A stretch of 64,000 nt of DNA from Lysobacter sp. Root690 (GCF_001427785.1 NZ_LMHM01000011.1:361962-425961), one strand, 5' to 3'. Numbered from the stretch's first letter, positions 44,501-56,500 are shown. Notes: generated from the letters alone by a model not told the origin. A program made the numbers and translations.

Positions 44501-47500
44501 ATGGACACCGGAGCCCCCGTGGAAGCCTTGCTATTCGTCGTCGGCGTGGTCGCCGGTCTGATCCTCGCCCGCCTTTATCGGGCCACGCCGGTGGCCGTGG
44601 CCGCTATTGCCGATGCTTCTCCGGCGCAGGTCGCTTCAACCGCCGAGGAGGAGGACACGAGCGACGCCAAGGCGCCGATTGAAACCTCTTCGGCCAACAA
44701 CGAAACACCCGCCGATCAACTGCTGCGGTTGCTCCGCGCCATCGACGCGGTCGACGAACGCATCCAGCGTCCGCAGGACCTGCTGGCCGTGCCCGAATTC
44801 CACCAGGGCGTGGACTTGCTAGCCGGCGAGGCCTTCAGCGCCGAGGAACTGGTACGCCAGCTCGGCGGCAGCGGCTACGTGCAGCAATCGATGATTACCG
44901 CGGTGCTGCCGCGACGCGGCGACATCGCGCTCGAGCCGGTGCTCGAACACGCCGCCCAGTTCGGCGGCTACCCGCTGCATTTTCTGATCGACTACCTGCG
45001 CACTCGCGGCGACGCGCAGGCGCTGCCGCATCTGATGCGGCACGCGCAGCCGTGGTGGTGGGACTTCGCGCCGGTGCGCCAGCACCTGCGCGACTACCTG
45101 CAATGGGCGCAGCAGTTCGGCGATGCGCCGGCCGCGCCCGCGCTGGACGAACTCGAAGAGGCCCAGGCCAGCCAGCTGCGCGACACCCTCAAGCGCTTCG
45201 CCTCGCCGCTGCTCGATCCGCTGCTGGCGCAGGTCGAACGCGCCGCCAACGCACGCCGCGAAGGCCGCGTGCTCGGCGCGTTCGGCCGGGTCAACGCGGC
45301 GATCAAGCCGCAGACGCGGATCGTGCATGACGCGTTGGCGCGGCAGCTCGAACGCGTGCATGAGTTGCTGAGCAACGAGGCGACGACCTCGGTCTTGGTC
45401 GCCGGCGAACACGGCGTCGGCAAGAGCGTGCTGATCGACCTGCTCAGCCAGCGCCTGCAAAACGAAGGCTGGCTGGTGTTCGAAGCCAGCGCCGCGGAAA
45501 TCCTGTCCGGGCAGAGCTATATCGGCGAACTCGAGGAACGCGTGCGCGAAATGCTCGCCGTGCTCGATCGCAAGCAGGCGCTGTGGCGCGCGCCGGACTT
45601 CTTCGACCTGCTGGCGAAGGGCTCGCACTCGCGCGATCCGCGCGGCCTGCTCGACCTGATGCTGCCGGCGATCGAACGCGGCCAGTTGCGGGTGATCGGC
45701 GAAATCACTCCGCGCCAGCTCGCCCAGTTGCTGATCGCGCGGCCGGTGATCAAGCACCATTTCGAAATTCTCAACCTCGCCCCGGTCGAACCGCTCGCGC
45801 TGGAGCCGATCGCGGCCGAATGGGCGCGGATCGAAGCCGAACGTCTCGGGCGCCCGGTCGCCGACGCGCGCGTGCTGGCCGAAGCCGCGCGCATGGCCGC
45901 GCAGTATTTTCCCGAACAGCAGGAACCCGGCCGCTTGCTGCGATTGCTCGGCGACAGCCTGCAGAGCGCGAGCGCGCAAGAGCCGCCGGCCCTGCCGCTG
46001 GACGCCGAAGGCCTGCTCGCGACCATCGCCCAGCGCAGCGGCCTGCCTCTCGACGTGATCGACGACCGCCAGAGCCTCGACCTCGATCGTCTGCGCGCAT
46101 TCTTCCGTCAGCGCGTGATCGGCCAGGACGAAGCCGTCGACGCCCTGCTCGACCGCATCGCGATGCTCAAGGCCGGCCTGACCGACAACGGCCGGCCGAT
46201 CGGCGTGTTCCTGTTCGCCGGCCCCACCGGCACCGGCAAGACCGAACTGGCCAAGGCGCTGGGCGAACTGTTGTTCGGCAGCGACGAACGCCTGCTGCGC
46301 CTGGACATGAGCGAATTCCAGTCGGAAGACTCGGCCTGGCGCCTGACCGCCGACGAAGGCGGTCAGGGCGGCGTGCGTTCGCTGACCTCGCGCATCCGCG
46401 AGCAACCGTTCTCGGTGGTGCTGCTGGACGAATTCGAAAAGGCCCATCCGAAGGTGTGGGACCTGTTCCTGCAGGTGTTCGACGACGCGCGCCTGAGCGA
46501 TCGCAGCGGCCACACCGCCGACTTCCGCCACAGCATCATCATCCTGACCAGCAACGTCGGCTCGACCATTTCGCGTAGCGCGGGGCCGGGTTTCAATTCG
46601 GTCAGCGGCGGCTATTCGCGCAGCGCGGTCGAGAAGGCCTTGTACGAAACCTTCCGCCGCGAATTCATCAATCGTCTGGATCGCGTGGTGTTGTTCAACC
46701 CGCTCGACCGCAATCTGATGCGCGAGATCCTGCACAAGGAACTGGGCCGCGTGCTGACCCGACGCGGCTTGCGCAATCGCGACTGGGCGGTGGAATGGGA
46801 ACCCTCGGCGATCGAATTCCTGCTCGACCGCGGCTTCACCCCGGACCTGGGCGCGCGCCCGCTGCGCCGCGCGATCGAGCACTACCTGCTCGCGCCGCTG
46901 GCGCGCAGCATCGTCGAACACCGCGCGCCGCGCGGCGACCAGTTCCTGTTCGTGCGCAGCGCCGGCGACAAGCTCGATGTGGTGTTCATCGATCCCGACG
47001 CGCCCCAGGTGCGCGAAGTCGCGCCTGCCGATGAAGCCGCGACTGCCGACGCAACCGCGCCGACAGCGGCCGGCGACCTGCGCGACCTGGTCTACGCACC
47101 CTCGGCCGATGCCGAGGCGATCGCGCGCCTGGATGCGCGCCTGCGCGAACTCGACGCGGCGATCGAATCGGCCGACTGGGTGCGCGCGCGCGAAGATGAT
47201 TACGCGCGCATGAGCGAATCCGACTTCTGGTCGGCCGGCGACCGCCACGGCGTGCTCGACCGGATCGAACGCCGCGACCGCATCGAAAGCGCGCTCGACA
47301 CCGCCCAGCGCATGCAGCGGCGCCTGCGCCAGGACCGCGGCAACGGCGAGTTCGCCGGCCGTCTGGCCCAGTTGCTGTTCCTGCTCGGGCTGGCGATCGA
47401 CGCGGTACGCGAGCAACGGCCGCAGGATGCACTCATTCAGATCGACACCGGCGACGCCGATCCGCTGCGTTCGGGCGCCGATCTGCGCCTGTGGTGGCAG

Positions 47501-47884
47501 CAGTTGCTGGCGATGTACCTGGCCTGGGCGCAACGCCGCAACATGCGCGTCGAAGTGCTGCGCCAGGATCCCGAACACTGCAAGGCATGGTTGGCGGTCA
47601 GCGGTTTCGGCGCGCTGGATCTGCTGCAGGGCGAATCGGGCCTGCATGTATTCGAGGAACTCGACGACGGTGTCACCCGTCGCGCCTCGCTGTCGGTGCA
47701 GGTCGCCGCCGACCTGCCCGGCCGCGCGCGCGTGGCCCAGGCCGCGCCGGATGGCGAACGCCGTATCTGCCGGCGCTATCGCGAATCGCCGTCGCCGTTG
47801 GTGCGCGACGGCGTGCGCGGCTGGCGCAGCGGCCGGCTCGATCGCGTGCTCGCGGGCGAATTCGACGTGATCCAGGGCGGTTGA
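44501..47884 (+). CDS. Membrane-anchored Clp-like AAA+ ATPase fused to a GGQ-less release-factor-2-like module
   Basis: A 1127-aa fusion. Residues 7-26 form one transmembrane helix. AAA module 1 (about 285-480) has Walker A GEHGVGKS (Lys308) and a sensor-like VIGEIT, but the Walker B acidic pair is missing. AAA module 2 (about 535-800) is complete: Walker A GPTGTGKT (Lys580), Walker B LLDEFEKAHP (Asp643, Glu644), sensor ILTSN, arginine-finger FINRLD and sensor 2 GARPLRRAI, as in ClpA/ClpB. From about 865 the sequence follows release factor 2: helical domain with SESDFW (DFW 908-910), then LLAMYLAWAQRRNMRVEVL and SGFGALDLLQGESGLHVFEEL matching RF2 domain 2, and a C-terminal tail like RF2. The catalytic GGQ domain is absent. 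No ClpP-docking loop seen. It may remodel ribosomes or stalled nascent chains at the membrane (inference). Confidence 0.82.
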   Translation: MDTGAPVEALLFVVGVVAGLILARLYRATPVAVAAIADASPAQVASTAEEEDTSDAKAPIETSSANNETPADQLLRLLRAIDAVDERIQRPQDLLAVPEFHQGVDLLAGEAFSAEELVRQLGGSGYVQQSMITAVLPRRGDIALEPVLEHAAQFGGYPLHFLIDYLRTRGDAQALPHLMRHAQPWWWDFAPVRQHLRDYLQWAQQFGDAPAAPALDELEEAQASQLRDTLKRFASPLLDPLLAQVERAANARREGRVLGAFGRVNAAIKPQTRIVHDALARQLERVHELLSNEATTSVLVAGEHGVGKSVLIDLLSQRLQNEGWLVFEASAAEILSGQSYIGELEERVREMLAVLDRKQALWRAPDFFDLLAKGSHSRDPRGLLDLMLPAIERGQLRVIGEITPRQLAQLLIARPVIKHHFEILNLAPVEPLALEPIAAEWARIEAERLGRPVADARVLAEAARMAAQYFPEQQEPGRLLRLLGDSLQSASAQEPPALPLDAEGLLATIAQRSGLPLDVIDDRQSLDLDRLRAFFRQRVIGQDEAVDALLDRIAMLKAGLTDNGRPIGVFLFAGPTGTGKTELAKALGELLFGSDERLLRLDMSEFQSEDSAWRLTADEGGQGGVRSLTSRIREQPFSVVLLDEFEKAHPKVWDLFLQVFDDARLSDRSGHTADFRHSIIILTSNVGSTISRSAGPGFNSVSGGYSRSAVEKALYETFRREFINRLDRVVLFNPLDRNLMREILHKELGRVLTRRGLRNRDWAVEWEPSAIEFLLDRGFTPDLGARPLRRAIEHYLLAPLARSIVEHRAPRGDQFLFVRSAGDKLDVVFIDPDAPQVREVAPADEAATADATAPTAAGDLRDLVYAPSADAEAIARLDARLRELDAAIESADWVRAREDDYARMSESDFWSAGDRHGVLDRIERRDRIESALDTAQRMQRRLRQDRGNGEFAGRLAQLLFLLGLAIDAVREQRPQDALIQIDTGDADPLRSGADLRLWWQQLLAMYLAWAQRRNMRVEVLRQDPEHCKAWLAVSGFGALDLLQGESGLHVFEELDDGVTRRASLSVQVAADLPGRARVAQAAPDGERRICRRYRESPSPLVRDGVRGWRSGRLDRVLAGEFDVIQGG

Positions 47885-48019
47885 TTTCAGCGTCCGGCCG
47901 GCGTCGTCGCCGGTCTCTTGCCGCGGGTGCATCGCGGCCCGAAGGTTCAACGCGCGCCCGACCCTCTCTGGCCAAGTGCGCCGCGCGATGCGAGCGCGCG
48001 CCAAACCGATCGCCACATG

Positions 48020-48050
48020 AAAACGACAGGCGCCGCGCGGGCGCCTGTCG
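48020..48050 (-). terminator. Intrinsic terminator of the cysteine-rich peptide gene
   Basis: Stem CGACAGGCGC/GCGCCTGTCG (48024-48033 with 48041-48050, 7-nt loop) followed on the minus strand by TTTT (48020-48023), 19 nt after the stop codon of the gene at 48069. Confidence 0.75.
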
Positions 48051-48068
48051 CGTCGCAATGTGCCTCGC

Positions 48069-51114
<3,046 letters not shown>

Positions 51115-51160
51115 TCGACCGGCGAACCGTTCGCCGACAACAGACCCTGTGTGACTTTAT

Positions 51161-51188
51161 GCCCGGCGACCTCAGCCGGGCTTTTTTT
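51161..51188 (+). terminator. Rho-independent terminator of katG
   Basis: Perfect GCCCGGC/GCCGGGC stem with a 7-nt loop followed by seven T residues, 46 nt after the katG stop. Confidence 0.92.
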
Positions 51189-51465
51189 CGCCGTTCGCCG
51201 TGGCGGCCGCGTTGCCTGGAAAAGCCGGAGTCGCGAAAACACCGCCAGGCCTGTCGTTGCAGGCCCGATCGCCCCGGCGCGGCCCGCCGTTCGCGGCCGC
51301 AAGCCTCCGACCCGCCGCACGAAAGCCCCAAGTGCCTCAATCGCACCGCGCGCCCACATCGCCTGCACGATCGCGATGCCACCGCCGATTTCGCGACCGC
51401 CAGCATCACCCGCCACTCACGATTCGGCGCTAGCATCTGCTTTCCTCGCACCCGGAAACCCCGCC

Positions 51466-52101
51466 ATGAGCGCCTCGCTGACCGACGATCTTCTCAACCA
51501 ACTTCAGGGCCAGCCGCTGGCGCAACTGGGCAGCCAGCTCGGCCTGTCGCAGCCGCAGACACAGAGCGCGGTCAGCGCGGCGCTGCCGTTGCTGCTCGGC
51601 GCGCTCGGCCGCAACGCCAGCCAGCCGCAGGGCGCTGAAGCTCTGTTCGGCGCGCTGCAGCGCGACCATGCCGCGCCCGCGGCCGCCAGCGGCCTGGACC
51701 TGGGCAGCGTGCTCGGCGCGGTGCTCGGCGGTGGCGACGGCAATCGCCAGACCGACGGCGCCGGCATCCTCGGCCACATCTTCGGCGGCCGCCAGGAAAC
51801 CGCCGCGCAGGGCCTGGGTCAAGCCACCGGACTGGAAGGCGGCCAGGCCAATACGCTGCTGAAACTGCTCGCGCCGATCGTGCTGTCGTATCTGGCCCAG
51901 CGCATGTTCTCCGGCGGCGGCCAGGCCGCGGCCTCGCCGCAGCAGCTCGGCAACGTGCTCGGTCAGGAACACGAGCGCATCCAGCAACAAGGTTCGGCTG
52001 GCGGCCTGCTCAGCTCGGTGCTCGACCAGGACGGCGACGGCCAGCTCGGCCTGGGCGACCTGCTCAAGATCGGCGGCGGCCTGCTCGGCGGTCAGCGCTG
52101 A
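51466..52101 (+). CDS. DUF937 family protein
   Basis: A 211-aa Gly/Gln/Leu-rich protein. The N-terminal half (LLNQLQGQPLAQLGSQLGLS, QSAVSAALPLLLGALGRNA) and the repeated GLLSSVLDQDGDGQLGLGDL at the C-terminus are typical of DUF937. The DQDGDGQLGLGD segment looks like a single EF-hand-type calcium loop. No signal peptide. The family is widespread in bacteria and has been linked loosely to YidB-like proteins; no firm function. It follows the katG terminator, so it has its own promoter in 51189-51465. Weak ribosome-binding site (GGAAA). Confidence 0.85.
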   Translation: MSASLTDDLLNQLQGQPLAQLGSQLGLSQPQTQSAVSAALPLLLGALGRNASQPQGAEALFGALQRDHAAPAAASGLDLGSVLGAVLGGGDGNRQTDGAGILGHIFGGRQETAAQGLGQATGLEGGQANTLLKLLAPIVLSYLAQRMFSGGGQAAASPQQLGNVLGQEHERIQQQGSAGGLLSSVLDQDGDGQLGLGDLLKIGGGLLGGQR

Positions 52102-52152
52102 GGTTGCATCCCGTTCGGCTTCGGCTGGACGCGGTGTCAGCGACATCAGGTG

Positions 52153-52189
52153 GACGACGGCTGCGCTTCGGCGCGGCCGTCGTCGTTTT
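52153..52189 (+). terminator. Intrinsic terminator with UUCG tetraloop
   Basis: Left arm 52153-52166 and right arm 52171-52184 pair over 14 positions (one T-G wobble) around a TTCG loop closed by C-G, followed by GTTTTG. It lies 51 nt after the DUF937 gene. Beyond it, 52190-52352 has short AATTC/AGATTC-type direct repeats and no gene. Confidence 0.8.
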
Positions 52190-52352
52190 GGGCGGCGGAT
52201 TTCAATTCCGGTGCGGTCGAATTCTGGCGCGGTCGAATTCCTGCGCGATCAGATTCGTGCACTGTCAGATTCGGCGCGGCCGGAGTTCGGCGAAATCCGA
52301 AATCGCCGCTGGAGTTGGACGCGCGCGAACGCGACGACCGACGCCGCCGGCG

Positions 52353-52775
52353 CTACAACGCGTCGATATCGCCCAGAGCCTTGATCAGGCGCCGTGCGCG
52401 CTTGTCCGGCTTACCTTCCGGCGCGCGGTAGCCGTTGCGCTCGGCGATGCGCGTCGCGCGCAGTTGCTCGCGCGCCAGGCGCGAGGCTTCGGTTTCGGCG
52501 TACAGCGTCTGCGCCACGCTGGCCGGACCGCGATCGTCGCTGAGCGCCAGCACCGCGACTTCTAACACTTCCTCGCCGCGCACGATGCGCAGACCGTCGC
52601 CGACCCGCACCGCGCGCGAGGCCTTGGCGTGCTGGCCGCCGACCTCGACCTTGCCGGTCTCGACCGCCTGCCGCGCGAGACTGCGGGTCTTGAAGAAACG
52701 CGCGGCCCACAGCCACAGGTCCAGGCGGACCGAGGCGGCCGGCGACGCGACAGGTGTTTCGGCTTGCTTGCTCAT
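52353..52775 (-). CDS. hslR: Heat-shock protein 15-like S4 RNA-binding protein
   Basis: A 140-aa protein with an S4 RNA-binding domain (about 17-75: RLDLWLWAARFFKTRSLARQ ... GKVEVGGQHAKASRAVRVGD region) and a basic Arg/Lys-rich tail, as in Hsp15. Hsp15 binds 50S subunits carrying a free nascent chain peptidyl-tRNA and helps recycle them. The ATG at 52775 gives the normal family length; the frame stays open into the upstream repeat to 53060, which is not coding. It reads toward the DUF937 gene. Confidence 0.9.
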   Translation of the reverse strand: MSKQAETPVASPAASVRLDLWLWAARFFKTRSLARQAVETGKVEVGGQHAKASRAVRVGDGLRIVRGEEVLEVAVLALSDDRGPASVAQTLYAETEASRLAREQLRATRIAERNGYRAPEGKPDKRARRLIKALGDIDAL

Positions 52776-52849
52776 CGATGCGGAAGATAGCGGTGCATTG
52801 TCGAAGGATACGACGGGAGGTGCGAAGTGGGCGCATGCATCGAAGGCGA

Positions 52850-53500
52850 AAGCGAAATCCGCGCCTTTTCCAAAGGGCGGAAAGCATTGCATCGCGCTCG
52901 TCGAAGATCGTGTCCAGTTAGGGACCGACGCGAAATGCATCGCATCGTGCCACAAGAATAATCCCCACCTTGAGAAAGAGGGAATGCACCACGTCGAGCA
53001 TCCGAAAATCATGCCCACTTTGTAAAAGGGGGCGAGCGCCCGGCGTCGCAATCCAGTCATCGCGTCGCTTCCGCGCGGGGGATTCGCTTTTTACCTGCAG
53101 ATCGCCGCGCACCGAAGGCAAAAGCGAATCCCCCCTGCCCCCCTTTTCCAAAGGGGGAAAAGCAGCGCGTCGCGCCTGTCGAAGATCGCGTCCGTCACAT
53201 CGCGCCCGAGAGTCATGCCCACCTTGAGAAAGGGGAATGCACCACGTCGCGCCCCCGAAAATCATGCCCACTTTGAAAAAGGGGGCGAGCGCCCGGCGCA
53301 CCTGTGCAGTCATCGCGTCGCTTTCGCGCGGGGGATTCGCTTTTGATGCGGATCGCCGCGCAACGAAGGCAAAGAACCAATCCCGTCGTCTGCTGTTCCA
53401 AGGAGAAAACGCACTGCGTCGCGCCCAACGACGATCATGCCCATTTGGACGAAGCACTAATGCACCGCTTCGCGCCGCCAGAAATCATGTCCATGCTGAA
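52850..53500. repeat. Tandem repeat with about 253-bp period, two to three copies
   Basis: AATGCACCACGTCG occurs at 52983 and 53236, and the following 140 bp (containing AAAGGGGGCGAGCGCCCGGC and GCGCGGGGGATTCGCTTTT) match closely between copies. Partial copies flank them at about 52860 and 53410. Purine/pyrimidine-rich CCCCCTTTTCC and AAAGGGGG blocks can pair with each other. ORFs across it are repeat artefacts. The region 52776-53546 has no credible gene. Confidence 0.85.
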
Positions 53501-54041
53501 AACGCCCTGTCCCCGATCCGTGTTGGTGGCGACGTCTGGTTATTTTCTAGAGTGTCATGGTCATACAAACGGCCGACGCAGGACAAAGCAACCGGAACTG
53601 AGAGCTGCCAAGCACATCCGCCGGAGCCAAATCGCGAGCGACCGCGCGATAACCATGGGCCGTAAAGAAGACGGCTGCCGTTTCGGTCAAGAGAAACAAC
53701 TCACGCAAGCCCGTGGCGCGCGCTTGGTTTTGCGCATGTCCGAGAAGGATAGCGCCGAGGCCCGAGCCGCGGTGAGCGGTATCGACTACCAGCGAGCGTA
53801 ATAGGCCCGCCTGCCCGAAGTGCTGCACACCAACGACGCCGACAATCCCGTCAGCCTCTTCAGCCACCCAAAGCTCGACAGAAGGGACCGGAAGATCCGC
53901 TGTGGGCAGACCGGCCGCGGCCAGGAGAGCACAGATGCGCTCATTGTCCCCCGGAGTGGCTTGGCGGATTGCGGTCATGGGGCGGTCCTGGTTGGCCGCT
54001 GTGAAGCCTAACTGACCAACACGGATCGGGGACAGCGCGTT
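53501..54041. repeat. 27-bp inverted repeats flanking an acetyltransferase gene
   Basis: Left repeat 53501-53527 (AACGCCCTGTCCCCGATCCG plus TGTTGGT) and right repeat 54015-54041 are reverse complements with one mismatch in 27. They enclose 487 bp almost filled by the ArsN2-like gene. No transposase is present and no target-site duplication is obvious. The arrangement looks like a small non-autonomous mobile cassette. Confidence 0.75.
53547..53978 (-). CDS. GNAT-family N-acetyltransferase, ArsN2-like
   Basis: A 143-aa acetyl-CoA-dependent acetyltransferase. The acetyl-CoA loop is in LLRSLVVDTAHRGSGLGAIL (motif A, with R/QxxGxG/A as HRGSGLG), and the C-terminal FRLLCPASAVCM is the signature of the ArsN2 group often found in arsenic islands. 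No arsenic genes are adjacent, so an arsenical substrate is not shown. The ATG at 53978 starts the family core; the open frame to 54071 runs through the inverted repeat and is unlikely. The gene sits alone between 27-bp inverted repeats, suggesting it moved here as a unit. Confidence 0.82.
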   Translation of the reverse strand: MTAIRQATPGDNERICALLAAAGLPTADLPVPSVELWVAEEADGIVGVVGVQHFGQAGLLRSLVVDTAHRGSGLGAILLGHAQNQARATGLRELFLLTETAAVFFTAHGYRAVARDLAPADVLGSSQFRLLCPASAVCMTMTL

Positions 54042-54239
54042 TGAAAAAAGGAACCAGGACTTTTCCGACAATCACTTCTTCCATTGCGACTGATGCTTGT
54101 TCGGCACCGAGACCTTTCCCACATCCGCGCAACCCAGCCCGCGCAATAATCCATCGCTCGCGCCAACCCGACATCGCGCGGCCACGACCCGCTCACCCCA
54201 CGCGGCGGCATACTGCGCCATCCCCGACCGGATCCCGCC

Positions 54240-55778
54240 ATGGCCCCCAGCACCCCGCGCGGCAGCCACCTGCTGACCGAAGGCCCGATCGGCCGAACCA
54301 TGATTTCCTTCGCCCTGCCGATCATGGCCGGCAACGCGGCGCAATCGCTCAACGGCTCGATCAATTCGATCTGGGTCGGCCGCTACCTCGGCGAGGCGGC
54401 GCTGACCGCGACAGCCAACGCCAACAACATCATGTTCTTCCTGATCGGCTCGATCTTCGGCATCGGCATGGCCGCGACCATCCTGATCGGTCAGGCGATC
54501 GGCGCGCGCGACACCGCCCGCGCGCGCCAGGTCATGGGCACCAGCGCGACCTTCTTCATCGCCCTGTCGGTGCTGATCGCGATCGCCGGCTGGTTCATGG
54601 CCGACACCGTGCTGCGCGCGATGGGCACGCCGGCGCCCGCGCTCGCGCTGGCCGAGAGCTATCTGCGGGTGATCTTCCTGTCGATGCCGTTTCTGTACGC
54701 GTTCGCGTTCTTCTCCGCCGCGCTGCGCGGCGCCGGCGATTCGCGCACGCCGTTCCGCTTCTTGTTGATGTCGGTGGCGCTCGACATCGTGCTCAATCCG
54801 TTGCTGATCTTCGGCTGGGGCCCGGTGCCGGCGATGGGCATCGCCGGTTCGGCCGCGTCGACCTTCTTCGCCCAGGGCCTGAGCCTGCTGGCGATGCTGC
54901 TGTACCTGCGGCGCAAGCGCCACGTACTGTGGCTCGGCCGGCAAGATGCGCATCTGCTCAAGATCGATCCGGCGGTGCTGCGCGCGCTGATCGTCAAGGG
55001 CGTGCCGATGGGCCTGCAGATGGTGCTGATCTCGCTGGCGATGATCGCGATGATCAGCCTGGTCAACGCCCACGGCACCGGCACCGCCGCCGGTTACGGC
55101 GCGGCGCTGCAACTGTGGACCTATGTGCAGATGCCGGCGATGGCGATCGGCGCGGCGTGTTCCTCGATCGCCGCGCAGAGCGTCGGCGCCGGACGCTGGG
55201 ACCGGGTCGACGCGACCGCGCGCACCGGCACCGGTTTCAATTTCCTGATGACCGGCGCGTTGATCGCGCCGCTGATATTTTTCGACCGCTATACGCTCGC
55301 GCTGTTTCTGCCCGAGGGCAGCGCGTCGTTCGAAATCGCCCGCCACCTCAACCATATTTCGATCTGGTCGTTCCTGTTTTTCGGGGTGACCTTCGTGATC
55401 TCCGGCGTGGTCCGCGCGACCGGCGCGGTGGTGCCGCCGCTGCTGATCCTGGGCTTCGCGCTGTGGGGTGTGCGCGTGCCATTCGCGACCTTGCTGCAGC
55501 CGGTGATCGGCACCGACGCCTTGTGGTGGAGCTTCCCGGTCAGCGCGTTCTGCGCGATGTTGATGTCGCTGGCGTATTACCGCTGGGGCGGTTGGCGGCG
55601 CTCGCGGATGATGAGCCCGGCCGAACGCGCGGTCGCGCCGATCGCCACCCAGACCATCGCCACGCCGGCGGAAATCGCTGCGCAGCCGCCGGCGCCGGTG
55701 GCCGATGCGAGTCCGGAAGAGCTCGCCAACCTGGCGCGCGATATCGACGACGCCGAAACCGAACGGCCGCCGCGCTGA
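54240..55778 (+). CDS. MATE family multidrug efflux protein
   Basis: A 512-aa inner-membrane antiporter with about 12 hydrophobic segments in two homologous halves, starting with LLTEGPIGRTMISFALPIMAGNAAQSLNGS, typical of MATE transporters, which expel cationic drugs using sodium or proton gradients. The second half begins near residue 240 (LIVKGVPMGLQMVLISLAMI). The C-terminal 50 residues (after SPAERAVAPIATQT) are a hydrophilic Ala/Pro-rich cytoplasmic tail longer than usual. Its own promoter should lie in 54042-54239. No obvious link to the HSAF cluster 30 kb away. Confidence 0.9.
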   Translation: MAPSTPRGSHLLTEGPIGRTMISFALPIMAGNAAQSLNGSINSIWVGRYLGEAALTATANANNIMFFLIGSIFGIGMAATILIGQAIGARDTARARQVMGTSATFFIALSVLIAIAGWFMADTVLRAMGTPAPALALAESYLRVIFLSMPFLYAFAFFSAALRGAGDSRTPFRFLLMSVALDIVLNPLLIFGWGPVPAMGIAGSAASTFFAQGLSLLAMLLYLRRKRHVLWLGRQDAHLLKIDPAVLRALIVKGVPMGLQMVLISLAMIAMISLVNAHGTGTAAGYGAALQLWTYVQMPAMAIGAACSSIAAQSVGAGRWDRVDATARTGTGFNFLMTGALIAPLIFFDRYTLALFLPEGSASFEIARHLNHISIWSFLFFGVTFVISGVVRATGAVVPPLLILGFALWGVRVPFATLLQPVIGTDALWWSFPVSAFCAMLMSLAYYRWGGWRRSRMMSPAERAVAPIATQTIATPAEIAAQPPAPVADASPEELANLARDIDDAETERPPR

Positions 55779-55836
55779 CGCGTCGCACCGCTCGACGCAG
55801 GCAACACGCAGCCGCGTTCCGCGGCCATCGGCGTGC

Positions 55837-56202
55837 TCAGATGTCCTGCAACGCCACGGTGAACACCCCTGCCTCGCCCTTGTCGAAGGCCTCGCGCCAG
55901 ATCCGGTAGCCCTCCAGGTCGGCGTCGCGCACCGGCATGTGGCCGATCACGCGCGGTTCGACCTCGGCCACGCGGGTACCGACGATCGGGAAGTGGCCGA
56001 GCAGGCGCAACGCCTTGAGTTCGTCGACGTCGGCGACATGCTCGCGCAGCACTTCCTCGGCGGTATGGGTGTCGAACTTGCGCAGCGACAGCGCGTCGCG
56101 GCCGTCGGGCAAGGCGTCGATGCGCTGGACCCAGAAAAAGCCCCATGCGCCGTCGCTGCGCTGATAGGTGCAGATATCGCCTTCGGACAAACCCGGATTC
56201 AC
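55837..56202 (-). CDS. Small conserved protein of unknown function
   Basis: A 121-aa acidic protein, beta-rich in its first half (GDICTYQRSDGAWGFFWVQRI, then SLRKFDTHTAEEV) and ending FTVALQDI. No signal peptide or membrane segment. The start is a GTG at 56202 with AGGAGAG upstream. I do not recognise the family; the coding pattern and ribosome-binding site are good. It is convergent with the MATE gene and on the same strand as rplS upstream. Confidence 0.7.
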   Translation of the reverse strand: MNPGLSEGDICTYQRSDGAWGFFWVQRIDALPDGRDALSLRKFDTHTAEEVLREHVADVDELKALRLLGHFPIVGTRVAEVEPRVIGHMPVRDADLEGYRIWREAFDKGEAGVFTVALQDI

Positions 56203-56500
56203 GTTGCGCTCTCCTGCCGCGGGGGCGGCACTGCCGGCGGCCGACGCCGCGTCGGGAATCTAGCGCGAACCGGGCGCGGCGCACAGCGCCGCCGCGGCCA
56301 GGCAGCGGGCCAATCGCGGCCATCGTGAAGACCACGATGCGGACCCGCGCGGATGCGCTTGATCGACACGCCAAGCGCCCTGAGGCGGCTCGCGCCGCGC
56401 GCGTCCATGCCGGCCGCTGTCACCGTGCCGCGCGCAAACGCAAACGGCCGCCTCGCGGCGGCCGTTAGTGGCATTGCGCGGCAGGCGCGCGATGCGGGGA
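56203..56500. other. Gap between rplS and the 121-aa gene
   Basis: No gene seen. It contains the rplS terminator hairpin (56434-56466) and presumably a promoter for the 121-aa gene. Confidence 0.5.
56434..56466 (-). terminator. Terminator hairpin of the rpsP-rplS operon
   Basis: Perfect 10-bp stem AACGGCCGCC/GGCGGCCGTT (56443-56452 with 56457-56466) and a 4-nt loop, 34 nt after the rplS stop, followed on the minus strand by TGCGTTTGCG. Confidence 0.7.

Noticed and set aside
52776-53457. Overlapping short ORFs across the 253-bp repeat
   Set aside because: They repeat the same peptide because the DNA is repeated, and none has a ribosome-binding site or domain.
54006-54041. Integron attC site at the edge of the acetyltransferase cassette
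   Set aside because: GCCTAAC fits one core site, but no GTTRRRY partner at a suitable distance and no integrase were found.
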